In this document: piece after piece, positions 17,889-26,415 of the stretch
Numbering within the stretch: position 1 is the stretch's first letter
How the letters are laid out: each line of letters opens with the position of its first letter
NCBI RefSeq assembly: GCF_001499675.1
Contig: NZ_LN609302.1
Span: 838,896 to 902,895 of the forward strand
Length of the DNA: 64,000 nt
Direction of reading: 5' to 3'
Source of the DNA: Acetobacter ghanensis
GTDB lineage: Bacteria > Pseudomonadota > Alphaproteobacteria > Acetobacterales > Acetobacteraceae
Program-made: the position numbers and the translations under genes
The notes under the pieces: model-generated
What the model was told of the DNA's origin: nothing
The model's database searches: none
Seen by the model: the letters and a program-made list of their open reading frames with translations, nothing else

Positions 17889-18707
17889 ATGACGAAAAAT
17901 GTAATACAGAAACGGGTGGAACTGGCGCGTAAAGGCGCATACCCCAAGGTTATTGGGCGCATGAGCTCCGGGTGGCTGGTTGTGGCGGATACACAACCCG
18001 TGCAGGGATATTGCATTTTGCTCTCCGACCCCGTTGTGCCTAGTGTGAATGACCTGCATGGCCAGCAGCGGCAGGACTATTTGCTGGATGTTGTGCAGGT
18101 TGGGGATGCGTTGCTTGAGGTAACAGGGGCAGAGCGCATAAATTACGAAACATGGTGTAATCAGGCGCCATCTCTGCATACCCATATTGTTCCACGGTAT
18201 GCCACAGAACCGGAAGACAAACGTCCGCATCCCTTATGTGTTGCGTATGATATTGCCAGTGCCCGTGCATTTAATGCGCAGGAAGATACAGCATTCATGC
18301 AGGCAATGCGGAAAGCATTGGGAATTCACCCAGCAGAGGAAAAAAACGTGTCTGATGGTATGATTTTATACGGCATTAAAAACTGTGACACCGTGCGTAA
18401 AGCCCGTAACTGGCTGGATGAGCACGATCTGGCTTATATTTTTCATGATTACAAACTGGCCGGTGTAACCGAGCAGAAGCTACAGGCATGGGTAGCGCAG
18501 GTGGGGTGGGAAAAGCTTCTGAATAAGGCGGGCACAACTTTCAGAAAGTTGTCCGATGCGGACAAAACCGACCTGACAGAAGAAAAAGCCATCGCCCTGA
18601 TGGTTGCCCATCCAACGTTAATTAAACGCCCGGTGTTGGAAACACCCAAAGGGTTGCTGGTAGGATTTAAACCGGAACTTTACGCCAGTTCCGTTGGTAA
18701 AAAATAA
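17889..18707 (+). CDS. HIT-like domain fused to ArsC/Spx-like reductase domain
   Basis: A 272-residue protein. Residues about 1-150 are a HIT-like domain with the remnant catalytic segment LHTHIVPRY, where the first histidine of the classical triad is replaced by serine. Residues from about 158 are an ArsC/Spx (YffB-like) domain: MILYGIKNCDTVRKA has a single active-site cysteine and RPVLETPKG closes it. ATG at 17889 is preferred over the one 18 bases earlier because GAGGGA precedes it. The junction is an A7 run at 18340-18346; GAGG (18336-18339) followed by GTG at 18348 looks like a start site for the second domain, so this may be two genes joined by one indel, or a true fusion. Confidence 0.8.
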   Translation: MTKNVIQKRVELARKGAYPKVIGRMSSGWLVVADTQPVQGYCILLSDPVVPSVNDLHGQQRQDYLLDVVQVGDALLEVTGAERINYETWCNQAPSLHTHIVPRYATEPEDKRPHPLCVAYDIASARAFNAQEDTAFMQAMRKALGIHPAEEKNVSDGMILYGIKNCDTVRKARNWLDEHDLAYIFHDYKLAGVTEQKLQAWVAQVGWEKLLNKAGTTFRKLSDADKTDLTEEKAIALMVAHPTLIKRPVLETPKGLLVGFKPELYASSVGKK

Positions 18708-18726
18708 ACAAGCAGAGATAAAGCCG

Positions 18727-18752
18727 TGTCCTGCCCAAAACTGGGCAGGACA
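18727..18752. terminator. Bidirectional hairpin between HIT/ArsC gene and bacterioferritin
   Basis: TGTCCTGCCC pairs perfectly with GGGCAGGACA around the loop AAAACT. It lies between two convergent genes, 20 bases after one stop and 12 bases after the other. No long T-run follows, so termination strength is uncertain. Confidence 0.7.
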
Positions 18753-18764
18753 GCAGAGCGCATC

Positions 18765-19250
18765 TTATTCCTGTTCAGGAGCAGAAGCGGAGTTAAGTTG
18801 AATGTAACGTTCAACGCCAATCTGCTTGATGAGGTCGAACTGACGGTCGATAAAGTCTTCGTGTTCTTCTTCGTTCGACAGGATTTTCAGCAGAAGGTCG
18901 CGGGACACGAAGTCACGCACGCTTTCGCAATAGGCAATGCCTTCGCGCAGGTCCTTCATGGCCTTTTCTTCGAGCTTCATGTCGCATTCAAGGATTTCCT
19001 TGACGTCCTGCCCGATCAGAATCGTGTTCAGGCGCTGCACGTTGGGCAGGCCACCCAGATACAGAATGCGCTCGATCAGCCAGTCAGCGTGACGCATTTC
19101 CTCAATGGATTCTTCGTATTCTTTTTTGCCTAGCAGGGTCACGCCCCAGTGGCGCAGGGTGCGGGCATGCAGAAAATACTGGTTGATGGCGGTCAACTCA
19201 TTGGTGAGCTGAATGTTGAGGTGTTCGATAACCTTGGGATCTTTGACCAT
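18765..19250 (-). CDS. bfr: Bacterioferritin
   Basis: A 161-residue iron-storage protein that assembles into a 24-subunit shell, oxidises Fe(II) and stores the mineral core. The ferroxidase ligands are in place: Glu18, Glu51, His54, and the later EEEHEDF region, and the heme-binding Met52 is present in EEMRHAD. Length and N-terminus match E. coli Bfr. The frame extends 22 codons upstream, but ATG at 19250 (MVKDPKVIEHLN) is the family start. It is a single-gene unit, with a hairpin after its stop. Iron-responsive control is likely but I could not pick out a convincing operator in the AT-rich upstream stretch. Confidence 0.97.
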   Translation of the reverse strand: MVKDPKVIEHLNIQLTNELTAINQYFLHARTLRHWGVTLLGKKEYEESIEEMRHADWLIERILYLGGLPNVQRLNTILIGQDVKEILECDMKLEEKAMKDLREGIAYCESVRDFVSRDLLLKILSNEEEHEDFIDRQFDLIKQIGVERYIQLNSASAPEQE

Positions 19251-19417
19251 GATGGATAACTCACAATTATAGGAATGACTGGAGCGGACTTTAATATAAA
19301 GCGCGATCGTTCGCAAACAAAAAAATATGGAAAATCAAGTGGTTTTCAATAAATAATTATTACTTGCAATAAGCTTACTTCGAGTTGCGAGTGATGTGCA
19401 TGTAAATAGACTTGTTT
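19251..19417. promoter_or_regulatory. AT-rich upstream region of bacterioferritin
   Basis: This 167-base stretch is clearly richer in A and T than its surroundings and must hold the bfr promoter on the minus strand. GCGATCGTTCGC near 19300 is a short inverted repeat. I see no clean Fur or Irr consensus. It also contains the 3' flank of the DUF4105 gene. Confidence 0.35.
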
Positions 19418-20422
19418 TTATTTGTTATCAAGTGTGAATGGTAGGGATTCGCGTATTTCATTAGAGTAATTCGCATCTGGGGTAGCGTTTTCTGGTCTGT
19501 TTATCCGGCTGAGTCTGTGGAGTGTGGCAAAGTCATAGTGGGTATCCAGCAGCCCTAAATCATAGGCGAGGGAGGCTGTATAACCGCTGAGCAGAATGCG
19601 CCAATCCAGCCTGTAGCGGGGGCGTGCATTGGCGCGAGCCAGTATTTCTGTCGTGCAGTTGTCCATCAGCGTGTTGTACCACCGTGGTTGCGTGGTCAGG
19701 AGATGGATCTCGTTCAGGTAATTCTTAAAAACGGCTTCCCGCGTCTGGGGGGAGAGGTTGAGGCGGTAAAGGTAAACACGCTCCTTGCGTATATCCGTGC
19801 GTACGCCAATCAGGTCGCGTTCATCTGCGGTCACATATGTCAGTTCGTAATGGTGGAAAAATCCGGCGATCGTTGAGTAACCAAATTTTTTCTGTCTGCG
19901 TGTTTCAATGGAAACAGCAAGATGCCGGCCGTCATCAAACCCGAAAGACAGAAACACATGGGCAATACTGTTGCCTGCCCAGTAAGATGTGACCAGGTCG
20001 ATGGAGGACAGGTGGTCCAGATTGAAGTCCGCATTGTAATAATGCGGGGTGTAATCTGTCTCACTTCGGTAAGTGATGTTTCGGATATTCTTAACATGCA
20101 CGATGCGGCCTTCCTGTACAGCGTCGGCCAGCACGGCATATTCCCCCGCCCAGTCGCGGGTGTTACGGGGAGTGTCTGTAAAGAACCAGATGAAAAAACA
20201 GATCGCAAGGCTGCATAGAGCGGCAAGTTGCCGCTTGGGCTTTTGTAAATACAGCGTTGCCAGACAGAGCAGAGCATAAAGTGCCGTAGCACCAAGCCGG
20301 AGGCTGTTTGGCTCAAGTGTGGAGTAGTAAATGGCAGCGCATGTATAAACAGAAAAAATGATGGTTATAAAAAACAGTATCCATTTGATGTGACGGTGGA
20401 TGAAGGAGCGCTGTACTGTCAT
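19418..20422 (-). CDS. DUF4105 (Lnb N-terminal periplasmic domain) membrane protein
   Basis: A 334-residue protein. Residues 1-90 hold two to three hydrophobic helices; the rest is a DUF4105 domain, recognisable from the SYWAGNSIAHVFLSFGF segment and a cysteine in the YNTLMDNCTTEIL segment. In Lnb, a lipoprotein intramolecular acyltransferase, this domain is periplasmic and carries an active cysteine; I infer a similar thiol chemistry here. The Lnb C-terminal membrane domain is absent. The start ATG at 20422 overlaps the TGA of the upstream lipase-like gene (ATGA), so the two are coupled. The substrate is unknown. Confidence 0.78.
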   Translation of the reverse strand: MTVQRSFIHRHIKWILFFITIIFSVYTCAAIYYSTLEPNSLRLGATALYALLCLATLYLQKPKRQLAALCSLAICFFIWFFTDTPRNTRDWAGEYAVLADAVQEGRIVHVKNIRNITYRSETDYTPHYYNADFNLDHLSSIDLVTSYWAGNSIAHVFLSFGFDDGRHLAVSIETRRQKKFGYSTIAGFFHHYELTYVTADERDLIGVRTDIRKERVYLYRLNLSPQTREAVFKNYLNEIHLLTTQPRWYNTLMDNCTTEILARANARPRYRLDWRILLSGYTASLAYDLGLLDTHYDFATLHRLSRINRPENATPDANYSNEIRESLPFTLDNK

Positions 20423-22380
20423 GGTTTCTGCTGCCCCCATGTGGCAGGTATGACGTAGTCACCACCAATACGTGTAATGTTTGTGTGGTTCATATCCCCT
20501 TTTATACGCATATCGGGCACTCTGGCCGCCAGTTGCTGCAAAAGAATACGGCGGACTTCTGCAATGGTAATGGGGTTGGCCTGTGTGGAATGCCCTGAAT
20601 GACGCACAATCAACTCGCTCTGCACCCGAGGGTCATGGGCGCTGGTGTAAGCCACAACGCCATCATCCGCGCTGGCAAGGGGGCCATCCCCCAGAACGGG
20701 AATAATGGAGTGGCTCTGTACGCTGGGTGCAACAGGAATGGCGGCAAGGGTTTGAATGAACGCGCTATGGGGGGACATGCCATAAACACTTCCAAGGCGG
20801 CTTGGGTTCATATCCACGTTAAGCGCCCCAGCATTGCCCTGAATAATCTGTTGGGTCAGCTCTGTAATGGATGCGGGGAATGTAACCATCCGCCCGATGA
20901 GGTGGGCGATGGAAAAATCAGCCAGATAACTGCCGTGTTGTGGGGTGGAAATAAACACCACACTTTTGACTTCTGGCATAGGGGTGGGGAATAACGTCTG
21001 TTTGAGAAACTGTCTTGCATTGTCTGAAAGGTTCAGGCTGGCAAGGGAACGGGATGTTAGACCGTTCCACAAGGCGTCATGCGGGTCGATAGTCAGCATC
21101 TTGGCGAGTAACCCACCCTGACTATGCCCTATAAGGGTCATCTGTCCCAGGGCTGGGTCGGCTTGGGTGCCGCCAAGGTCATGTATGGTGCGGTTGAGCG
21201 CATCGCGTAGCTGGAGGGCGGAATAGGGGATGGGGTTCCCCGTTGCGTAAGAGAAAAACCAGAACTCAAAATGCGCGCGTATGTCTGGGTCTTCCAGAAG
21301 GTCGTTCACCATGTCTGCCCAGCGTCCGGGGCTAGAGGCTGTACCATGCACCAGCACGACGGGCATATGGCCGTACTGGTGCGGCTCTATGGCAATCAGT
21401 TGCGCCCGTTTGTTAAAGAGGTTCCCATCCAAAAACCCCTTGTATTCAATAGACCAGTCAACCGCGTTGCTCAGACTGATCGCGCGGGAGGCCGTCTGGT
21501 CATATTGCAGCGGAATAACACCATCTGTTGTTGGCAGACTGGTGGTTTTATCAATTGTCGCCAATGTTAGGCGACCGGAAACATGGTTGGTGAAAACCTG
21601 CTCTCTCGGGTTGGGAATTTCGAGTAGGAGCGTAACGGGAATACGCAGCTTGTCCGTAATGGAAAAGGAGATCTGGCTATTGGCGGGAGGGTGTGGAACA
21701 GCCGCCAGAGGCTCGCCCAGCCCAGCCCGGCGGTACACGTTCTTGATCCCGCGGACCGAAAGCCGGGCTGTGGGGCGGAAGTCGGTTAGGGTGTACCCGT
21801 ACCATTCTTTCTGTGCTGGTGTGGTGGACAGGTCCAGCGTGCCAAAAGGAAGTGTCCAGCGCTGGGGGGCTACGTCCACAGGGCTGCCCATGGCTTCGGT
21901 TAAGGCAAACATGTACAGGTCGCAGGCTTGGCGAAAATGCACATCATAAGGGTTGGGTTTGGCGGATTCCGGGCCATCCGGGTTTAGGTAGGCGTAGGCA
22001 TAAAGTGCGGCTGTCATAAACTCTGCGCGATCAGTGTGTTTGCGCGCATGGAGGTAAGTCAGCTCGGCAAGGGCAAAGAGCTGGTCTTGAAAATCCGGTG
22101 TGTAAAATTGTGCCTGTGTGCTGGCCCGTAGGATGCTAATGGCTTGTGTGGGGTCTTTTTTCCAGATGGATAAAAGGTTCTGGCGTTCCAGCACAATGCG
22201 TGTGGTGTTGCTGAGTTTATGCCCGCTCAGAGTGCTCTGGCTGCGTTCCTTGTAGCTGTCTGTCAGGCTCAGATGCCGCACGGTAACGGGCGCAGCACAA
22301 CCGGAAACCGCCAGACACAGTGCAATCCACGAAAAACGGTTGTACAGGGTGCGGGTTAAGGGGCGGTAAGAGGCAGGCAT
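20419..22380 (-). CDS. Large alpha/beta-hydrolase lipoprotein, lipase-like
   Basis: A 653-residue envelope protein. The signal ends in lipobox AVSGC (Cys28), so it is lipidated. The central part has PVVLVHGTASSPGRW (oxyanion region) and the nucleophile elbow GHSQGG at about residue 420, both typical of lipases and esterases; a His near the end (VRHSGHSTQ) can complete the triad. The N-terminal 300 residues have no family I recognise. It precedes and overlaps a DUF4105 protein by four bases, suggesting that both act on the same lipid or lipoprotein substrate in the envelope. Substrate is not shown. Confidence 0.8.
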   Translation of the reverse strand: MPASYRPLTRTLYNRFSWIALCLAVSGCAAPVTVRHLSLTDSYKERSQSTLSGHKLSNTTRIVLERQNLLSIWKKDPTQAISILRASTQAQFYTPDFQDQLFALAELTYLHARKHTDRAEFMTAALYAYAYLNPDGPESAKPNPYDVHFRQACDLYMFALTEAMGSPVDVAPQRWTLPFGTLDLSTTPAQKEWYGYTLTDFRPTARLSVRGIKNVYRRAGLGEPLAAVPHPPANSQISFSITDKLRIPVTLLLEIPNPREQVFTNHVSGRLTLATIDKTTSLPTTDGVIPLQYDQTASRAISLSNAVDWSIEYKGFLDGNLFNKRAQLIAIEPHQYGHMPVVLVHGTASSPGRWADMVNDLLEDPDIRAHFEFWFFSYATGNPIPYSALQLRDALNRTIHDLGGTQADPALGQMTLIGHSQGGLLAKMLTIDPHDALWNGLTSRSLASLNLSDNARQFLKQTLFPTPMPEVKSVVFISTPQHGSYLADFSIAHLIGRMVTFPASITELTQQIIQGNAGALNVDMNPSRLGSVYGMSPHSAFIQTLAAIPVAPSVQSHSIIPVLGDGPLASADDGVVAYTSAHDPRVQSELIVRHSGHSTQANPITIAEVRRILLQQLAARVPDMRIKGDMNHTNITRIGGDYVIPATWGQQKP

Positions 22381-22403
22381 TCGATTCTTAGCCTAAAATC
22401 GCG

Positions 22404-22420
22404 GTCAGATAATGTCTGAC
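22404..22420. promoter_or_regulatory. Inverted repeat in divergent spacer
   Basis: GTCAGA (22404-22409) and TCTGAC (22415-22420) form a perfect 6-bp inverted repeat with a 5-base spacer, in the 59-base gap between the lipase-like gene and the divergent phosphatase-like gene. It could be an operator for both; no regulator is encoded next to it. Confidence 0.35.
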
Positions 22421-22439
22421 GGTGTAAGGGGTCTGCTCC

Positions 22440-23057
22440 ATGCTGGCAAATGTTGCCTCCCTTACAAAGGGAGCACGTGCTGGAAAGGTCGGTGTTTTGA
22501 AACTGCTTTGCTGTGCATCTGATTTGCCATCTGCGGTCAGGCGAGGGCACCTGCCATCCGTGGGGGAGCAGGTGACCTGTCCCTTTGATATGCAAAAAGT
22601 GGCAGATTTTTTGCCATCATGCCGTCAGCTTACCCTGTATTGTGCACCGGATGTGGCGTTGCCTGATGTTGGCGGGCACCAGCTCCTGATTGTCGAAAGC
22701 TTGCGGGATCGGAATTACGGAACGTGGGCTGGCACGGCTTTGCAGGATATTGCTCCAGCAGAGCAGCTTTCCTTTTTATCCGATGCGTTGTTCGCCCCAC
22801 CGGAAGGGGAAAGCTTTGCTGCCTGTTACCAGCGAACAGCGCAATGGTTGAGGGATCTGGAGCAGGTTGCATCAGCAGCAGTGGTGCTGGCGCGCCCCTC
22901 CATTGTGCGGAACCTCATTTTGCAGGTCTTGTATGCGGGGGATGGTGTGGTGGGCATGGGCCATGCAGCCCGGCTGGATGTATCGCCCCGGAGTTATAGC
23001 CTGTTAACCGGCCACGCAGGGCGGTGGCGTGTGGGTATGGTAGCCAGCCCGGCGTAA
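22440..23057 (+). CDS. Degenerate histidine phosphatase-fold protein
   Basis: A 205-residue protein with the outline of the histidine phosphatase (phosphoglycerate mutase-like) fold: the ESLRDRNYGTWAGTAL segment at about residues 86-100 and PEGESFAACYQR are family signatures. The catalytic RHG of the first strand is replaced by CAS (near residue 25), and the second histidine region, usually AHGG, reads ARPS. Both catalytic histidines are therefore missing, so it is probably not an active phosphatase. An AAGGGG site precedes the ATG. Similar degenerate or active members occur near cobalamin genes in Alphaproteobacteria, but no such gene is seen here. Confidence 0.7.
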   Translation: MLANVASLTKGARAGKVGVLKLLCCASDLPSAVRRGHLPSVGEQVTCPFDMQKVADFLPSCRQLTLYCAPDVALPDVGGHQLLIVESLRDRNYGTWAGTALQDIAPAEQLSFLSDALFAPPEGESFAACYQRTAQWLRDLEQVASAAVVLARPSIVRNLILQVLYAGDGVVGMGHAARLDVSPRSYSLLTGHAGRWRVGMVASPA

Positions 23058-23200
23058 AGAGACCCTTCTGGTTCAATTTGTCCGTCTCTCAAGGCTTCCC
23101 CTGTTCTTGGTTCTCTTGATACACGGATAGGGTTCTCCAGGCACGCTGTGTTGGCATGTACCGGGAGATTGTTGCTGATTTATAGAGAGCAAGACCTGCC

Positions 23201-23845
23201 ATGCCCCATGTTCTTCTGCCTATTCTGACCTTTGCCGCAGCATGGGGTGTTCTGGTGCTGACACCGGGAACAGAAACCGCTCTGGTTATCCGGCTGGGTA
23301 TGAATGTCGGGCGCAGGGCGGCTTTTGGTGCGGCCTTGGGTACGGGGACTGGGTTGGCAATATGGGGGGCTGGCACGGCTTTTGGGGTGAGTGCGCTCGT
23401 AGCGGCATCCCCTAAGCTCTATTTGACGCTGGAATGGGCGGGTGCGTTCTATCTGGCGTATCTGGGCATCAAATTGCTCATGCCATCAGCCGGTGCGGAG
23501 GCTATGGCCCATGCGGATGAGGAGGCCCGCCACATTGGTAATCTGGCATCTGGTTATCAGCGAGGCCTTTTGACCACATGCCTTAATCCGCTGGTGGGTG
23601 TGTTTGACCTAACGGCTTTTGCCCAGTTTATTCCCGCAGGCGTTAACCGGGTAACGTATTCGTTGCTGCTGGCAGGTGTGCAGGTGGTTATGGCAGTGCT
23701 GTGGTATGTTATTCTGGCGTATATGGCGTTTTCTTTAGGGCGGGTTCTGTCCAGCCCCAAGGTCGTGCGCGGGCTGGATGTGCTGACGGGTATGGTTTTT
23801 CTCTTTTTTGCACTCCGGCTCGCACTCAGTGGTCTTCCTACCTGA
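23201..23845 (+). CDS. LysE-family amino acid/metabolite exporter
   Basis: A 214-residue inner-membrane protein with about six hydrophobic helices. The N-terminal LTPGTETALVIRLGMNVGRRAAFGAALG pattern matches the LysE/RhtB signature (PGP...GRR.G...A.G), and CLNPLVGVFDL is the conserved middle motif. Family members export amino acids or related compounds. It lies between a degenerate phosphatase and an IclR regulator; gaps on each side are over 70 bases, so it is probably transcribed on its own. Substrate unknown. Confidence 0.87.
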   Translation: MPHVLLPILTFAAAWGVLVLTPGTETALVIRLGMNVGRRAAFGAALGTGTGLAIWGAGTAFGVSALVAASPKLYLTLEWAGAFYLAYLGIKLLMPSAGAEAMAHADEEARHIGNLASGYQRGLLTTCLNPLVGVFDLTAFAQFIPAGVNRVTYSLLLAGVQVVMAVLWYVILAYMAFSLGRVLSSPKVVRGLDVLTGMVFLFFALRLALSGLPT

Positions 23846-23918
23846 AGGCGAACTTGAGAACACCCTAGATGTTCAGCCATGATGAATTAGGATGGCGTGC
23901 TGATAAATCGGGCAGGGT

Positions 23919-24644
23919 ATGACAAAAACGCCAAAGCTTATTCAGTCCATAGAACGCTCGGCTGCCATTTTGGAAATTATGGCCCAGCAGGGTGGAAGTG
24001 CCCGTTTGCAGCAAATTGCCAGTATTTCAGGCATTGGCAAAACAACGGTACACAACATTTTACAAACGTTGGACCATTTGGGTTATGTCCAGCGGCGTCC
24101 GGGGGATATGCGTTACCATTTGGGAGGGCGTATTCTCAACCTTGCGCGTATTGCAGGGGATGACACAACATTGCGCGCCCGCCTGCGCCCTGTATTGGAA
24201 CGTGTTGCGTTAAACAGTGGCGCTACGGCCTGGCTGGCGGTCCCCAGTGGGGATCAGGCCACTTATCTGGATGTTGTGGACCCGCATGGCCTTTACCCCA
24301 ACCTGTCCTCTGTGCCCAGACGCGAGAATCTGGAAGGGTCAGCAGTTGGCTGGGTCTTTCTGGCCTGCGTGCCGGGGTTGGGTAAACGGGTGCTGGCAAC
24401 CCGCGCCAATGCGTTGGATGAGGGCGTTCTGACCAGAATAGAAGATGTGCGGATTAAGGGGTACGCGCTGGATCTGGAGGCGTACCGCCCCGGGCTGAAT
24501 GGGGTTGCCATTCCATGGCGTGAGAATGGAGAGGTCCGGGCCAGTTTGTGCCTGACCGGGCCGCCAGCCAAATTCCCACAGCACCGGCTTATCCGGCTTG
24601 CATGGATGATGATGCGGTCTGTCGAACAACCAGATATTCAATAA
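23919..24644 (+). CDS. IclR-family transcriptional regulator
   Basis: A 241-residue regulator. Residues about 8-65 hold the IclR winged-helix (SIERSAAILEIMAQQ, then SISGIGKTTVHNILQTL as recognition region), and residues about 75-240 the ligand-binding domain. IclR proteins usually control nearby catabolic or transport genes. The HbpS-like gene and MFS transporter follow in the same direction, starting 94 bases further on, and are its likely targets. The inducer is not known. Confidence 0.9.
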   Translation: MTKTPKLIQSIERSAAILEIMAQQGGSARLQQIASISGIGKTTVHNILQTLDHLGYVQRRPGDMRYHLGGRILNLARIAGDDTTLRARLRPVLERVALNSGATAWLAVPSGDQATYLDVVDPHGLYPNLSSVPRRENLEGSAVGWVFLACVPGLGKRVLATRANALDEGVLTRIEDVRIKGYALDLEAYRPGLNGVAIPWRENGEVRASLCLTGPPAKFPQHRLIRLAWMMMRSVEQPDIQ

Positions 24645-24738
24645 TGTTGAATAAATAAACTTTCCGTCGTTTTGTTGATTTCTTTTTGCCTCCATGTGGC
24701 TAACGTACGTGCTTTTTCACAAAAGGGACGACCGTACC

Positions 24739-25137
24739 ATGCAAGATACAATTACCACTGCCATGTTGAATGCCGCTCATGCCGAGGCGCAGCGGATGGG
24801 GGTCAAGGTGTGCATCTCCATTCTGGATGCGGCGGCGTGGCCTGTTGCGTTTCTGCGGATGGAAGGCACCATTCTGGGTGCTATTGATGTCGCCAACAAA
24901 AAAGCCCGTACGGCCGCCCTGTTCCAGATGGATAGTGCTGATTTTGCAAAAATCGGTCATCCGAATGGTGCCGCCTATACGTTGGAAAACACCAATGGTG
25001 GCATGGCCAGTTTTGGTGGTGGCCTTGTTCTTAAAGCAGCAGATGGCACGGTCATGGGCGCTATTGGTGTGTCGGGTGCCAGCACGGAACAGGATATTGC
25101 CATTGCCCAGATTGCGGCAAATGTTCTTAAGGCCTGA
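24739..25137 (+). CDS. HbpS/GlcG-like protein (DUF336)
   Basis: A 132-residue cytoplasmic protein of the GlcG/HbpS (DUF336) family, with DVANKKARTAA in the middle and TVMGAIGVSGA near the end as family landmarks. HbpS of Streptomyces binds heme; GlcG is found in the glycolate operon; other members are often next to catabolic or transport genes without a known role. The frame extends 15 codons up, but ATG at 24739 has AGGGA upstream and fits the family. Its TGA overlaps the ATG of the MFS gene (TGATG), so the two are translated together. Confidence 0.85.
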   Translation: MQDTITTAMLNAAHAEAQRMGVKVCISILDAAAWPVAFLRMEGTILGAIDVANKKARTAALFQMDSADFAKIGHPNGAAYTLENTNGGMASFGGGLVLKAADGTVMGAIGVSGASTEQDIAIAQIAANVLKA

Positions 25138-26399
25138 TGGATTTTGTTGGCAGAGATAGCATTATGACAACACAGACAGCACCACCCGCCGGTGGCCCTC
25201 CCTCTCTTGTGCCACCAGAAGGCAGAACAGCAGCGCTGCTTGTTCTGACGTTTGGTGCTTTTGTTGTGGGTACAGGTGAGTTTGCAATTATGGGGATGCT
25301 GCCGGAGTTTGCAGCATCCCTACATCTTTCTACAGCCGATGCTGGTTACGCCATTACGGCTTATGCTCTGGGCGTAGTTGTGGGCGCGCCGCTGATTACC
25401 ATTTTGGGTGCGCGCCTCTCCCGTCGTGAGTTGCTGCTTGTGCTGTTGCTGCTGTTCGGGTTTGGCAATCTGCTGAGTATTGCCATGCCTTCTGCAGGCT
25501 TGGTCGAGGTTGCGCGCTTTATTACCGGGCTGCCACATGGGGCCATTTTTGGCGTGTCGGCGTTGGTGGCGGCATCCATGGTGGAGCGTTCGCGCAGAGG
25601 GTGGGCTGTTGGTCGTGTTTTGTCCGGTATTGCTATTTCCACCTTGGTGGGCGCGCCATTTTCTACATTTGCAGCCAATCATTTTGGTTGGCGGATTGCT
25701 TACCTGATTATTGGTCTGTTCGGTTTTCTGACCTTTGCAGGGGTATGGCGTTTTATTCCTGCGGATACACCAAACCGCGCCAATTCACCGCTCAGGGAGG
25801 TTACGGCATTAGGCAACGCGCAGGTTTTGCTGACATTGCTAACAGCCGCCATCGGCTTTGGCGGTATGTTTGCAATCTATACCTATCTGACAAGTGTTTT
25901 GCAGAATGTGACGCATGTGCCCGAATGGCAGGTAATGGTGTATATGGTCATCTGGGGTCTAGGAATGTTGGCGGGAGCTAATATCGGGGCTTGGCTGGTT
26001 GACCGTAACATTAATCTGGCGGCTATTTTTGCGCTGGCAGGCAGTGCGTTGGCCATGCTGGTTTTTACCGCGTTACTGCACAACAATATTGCTCTGATGG
26101 TTGATGTGTTCATGATCCCTGCCAGCGTGAACGCGCTAGGTCCGGCCTTGCAGACAAGGTTGATGGATTTTGCAGGGGATGCGCAAACACTTGCAGCATC
26201 CCTTAATCATTCGGCTTTTAATATAGCCAATGCGCTTGGCGCCTCGCTGGGGAGCGTTCTGCTAGGCCAGCAGTTTGGTTATGGCGCGCTTGGTGTCGGT
26301 GGTGCGTTGCTATCCATCGGAGGGTTGGTCGTTTATCTTCTGGCGCTGTTCATTCTCAAAAAAAGTGGTGTAGCAGAAGAACGTTTGCCAATAACCTGA
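25137..26399 (+). CDS. MFS efflux transporter, AraJ/DHA1-like
   Basis: A 420-residue membrane protein with twelve hydrophobic segments and the DHA1-type motif around GAPLITILGARLSRRELLL between helices 2 and 3 (R at the motif A position). Members of this group export arabinose-like sugars or drugs. The start ATG overlaps the previous gene's stop; an alternative ATG lies 27 bases further in and gives MTTQTAPP, so the true start is not certain. With the HbpS-like gene it forms a two-gene unit, possibly under the nearby IclR regulator. A strong terminator follows. Confidence 0.87.
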   Translation: MDFVGRDSIMTTQTAPPAGGPPSLVPPEGRTAALLVLTFGAFVVGTGEFAIMGMLPEFAASLHLSTADAGYAITAYALGVVVGAPLITILGARLSRRELLLVLLLLFGFGNLLSIAMPSAGLVEVARFITGLPHGAIFGVSALVAASMVERSRRGWAVGRVLSGIAISTLVGAPFSTFAANHFGWRIAYLIIGLFGFLTFAGVWRFIPADTPNRANSPLREVTALGNAQVLLTLLTAAIGFGGMFAIYTYLTSVLQNVTHVPEWQVMVYMVIWGLGMLAGANIGAWLVDRNINLAAIFALAGSALAMLVFTALLHNNIALMVDVFMIPASVNALGPALQTRLMDFAGDAQTLAASLNHSAFNIANALGASLGSVLLGQQFGYGALGVGGALLSIGGLVVYLLALFILKKSGVAEERLPIT

Positions 26400-26415
26400 T
26401 GAGATCATGGGAGTG

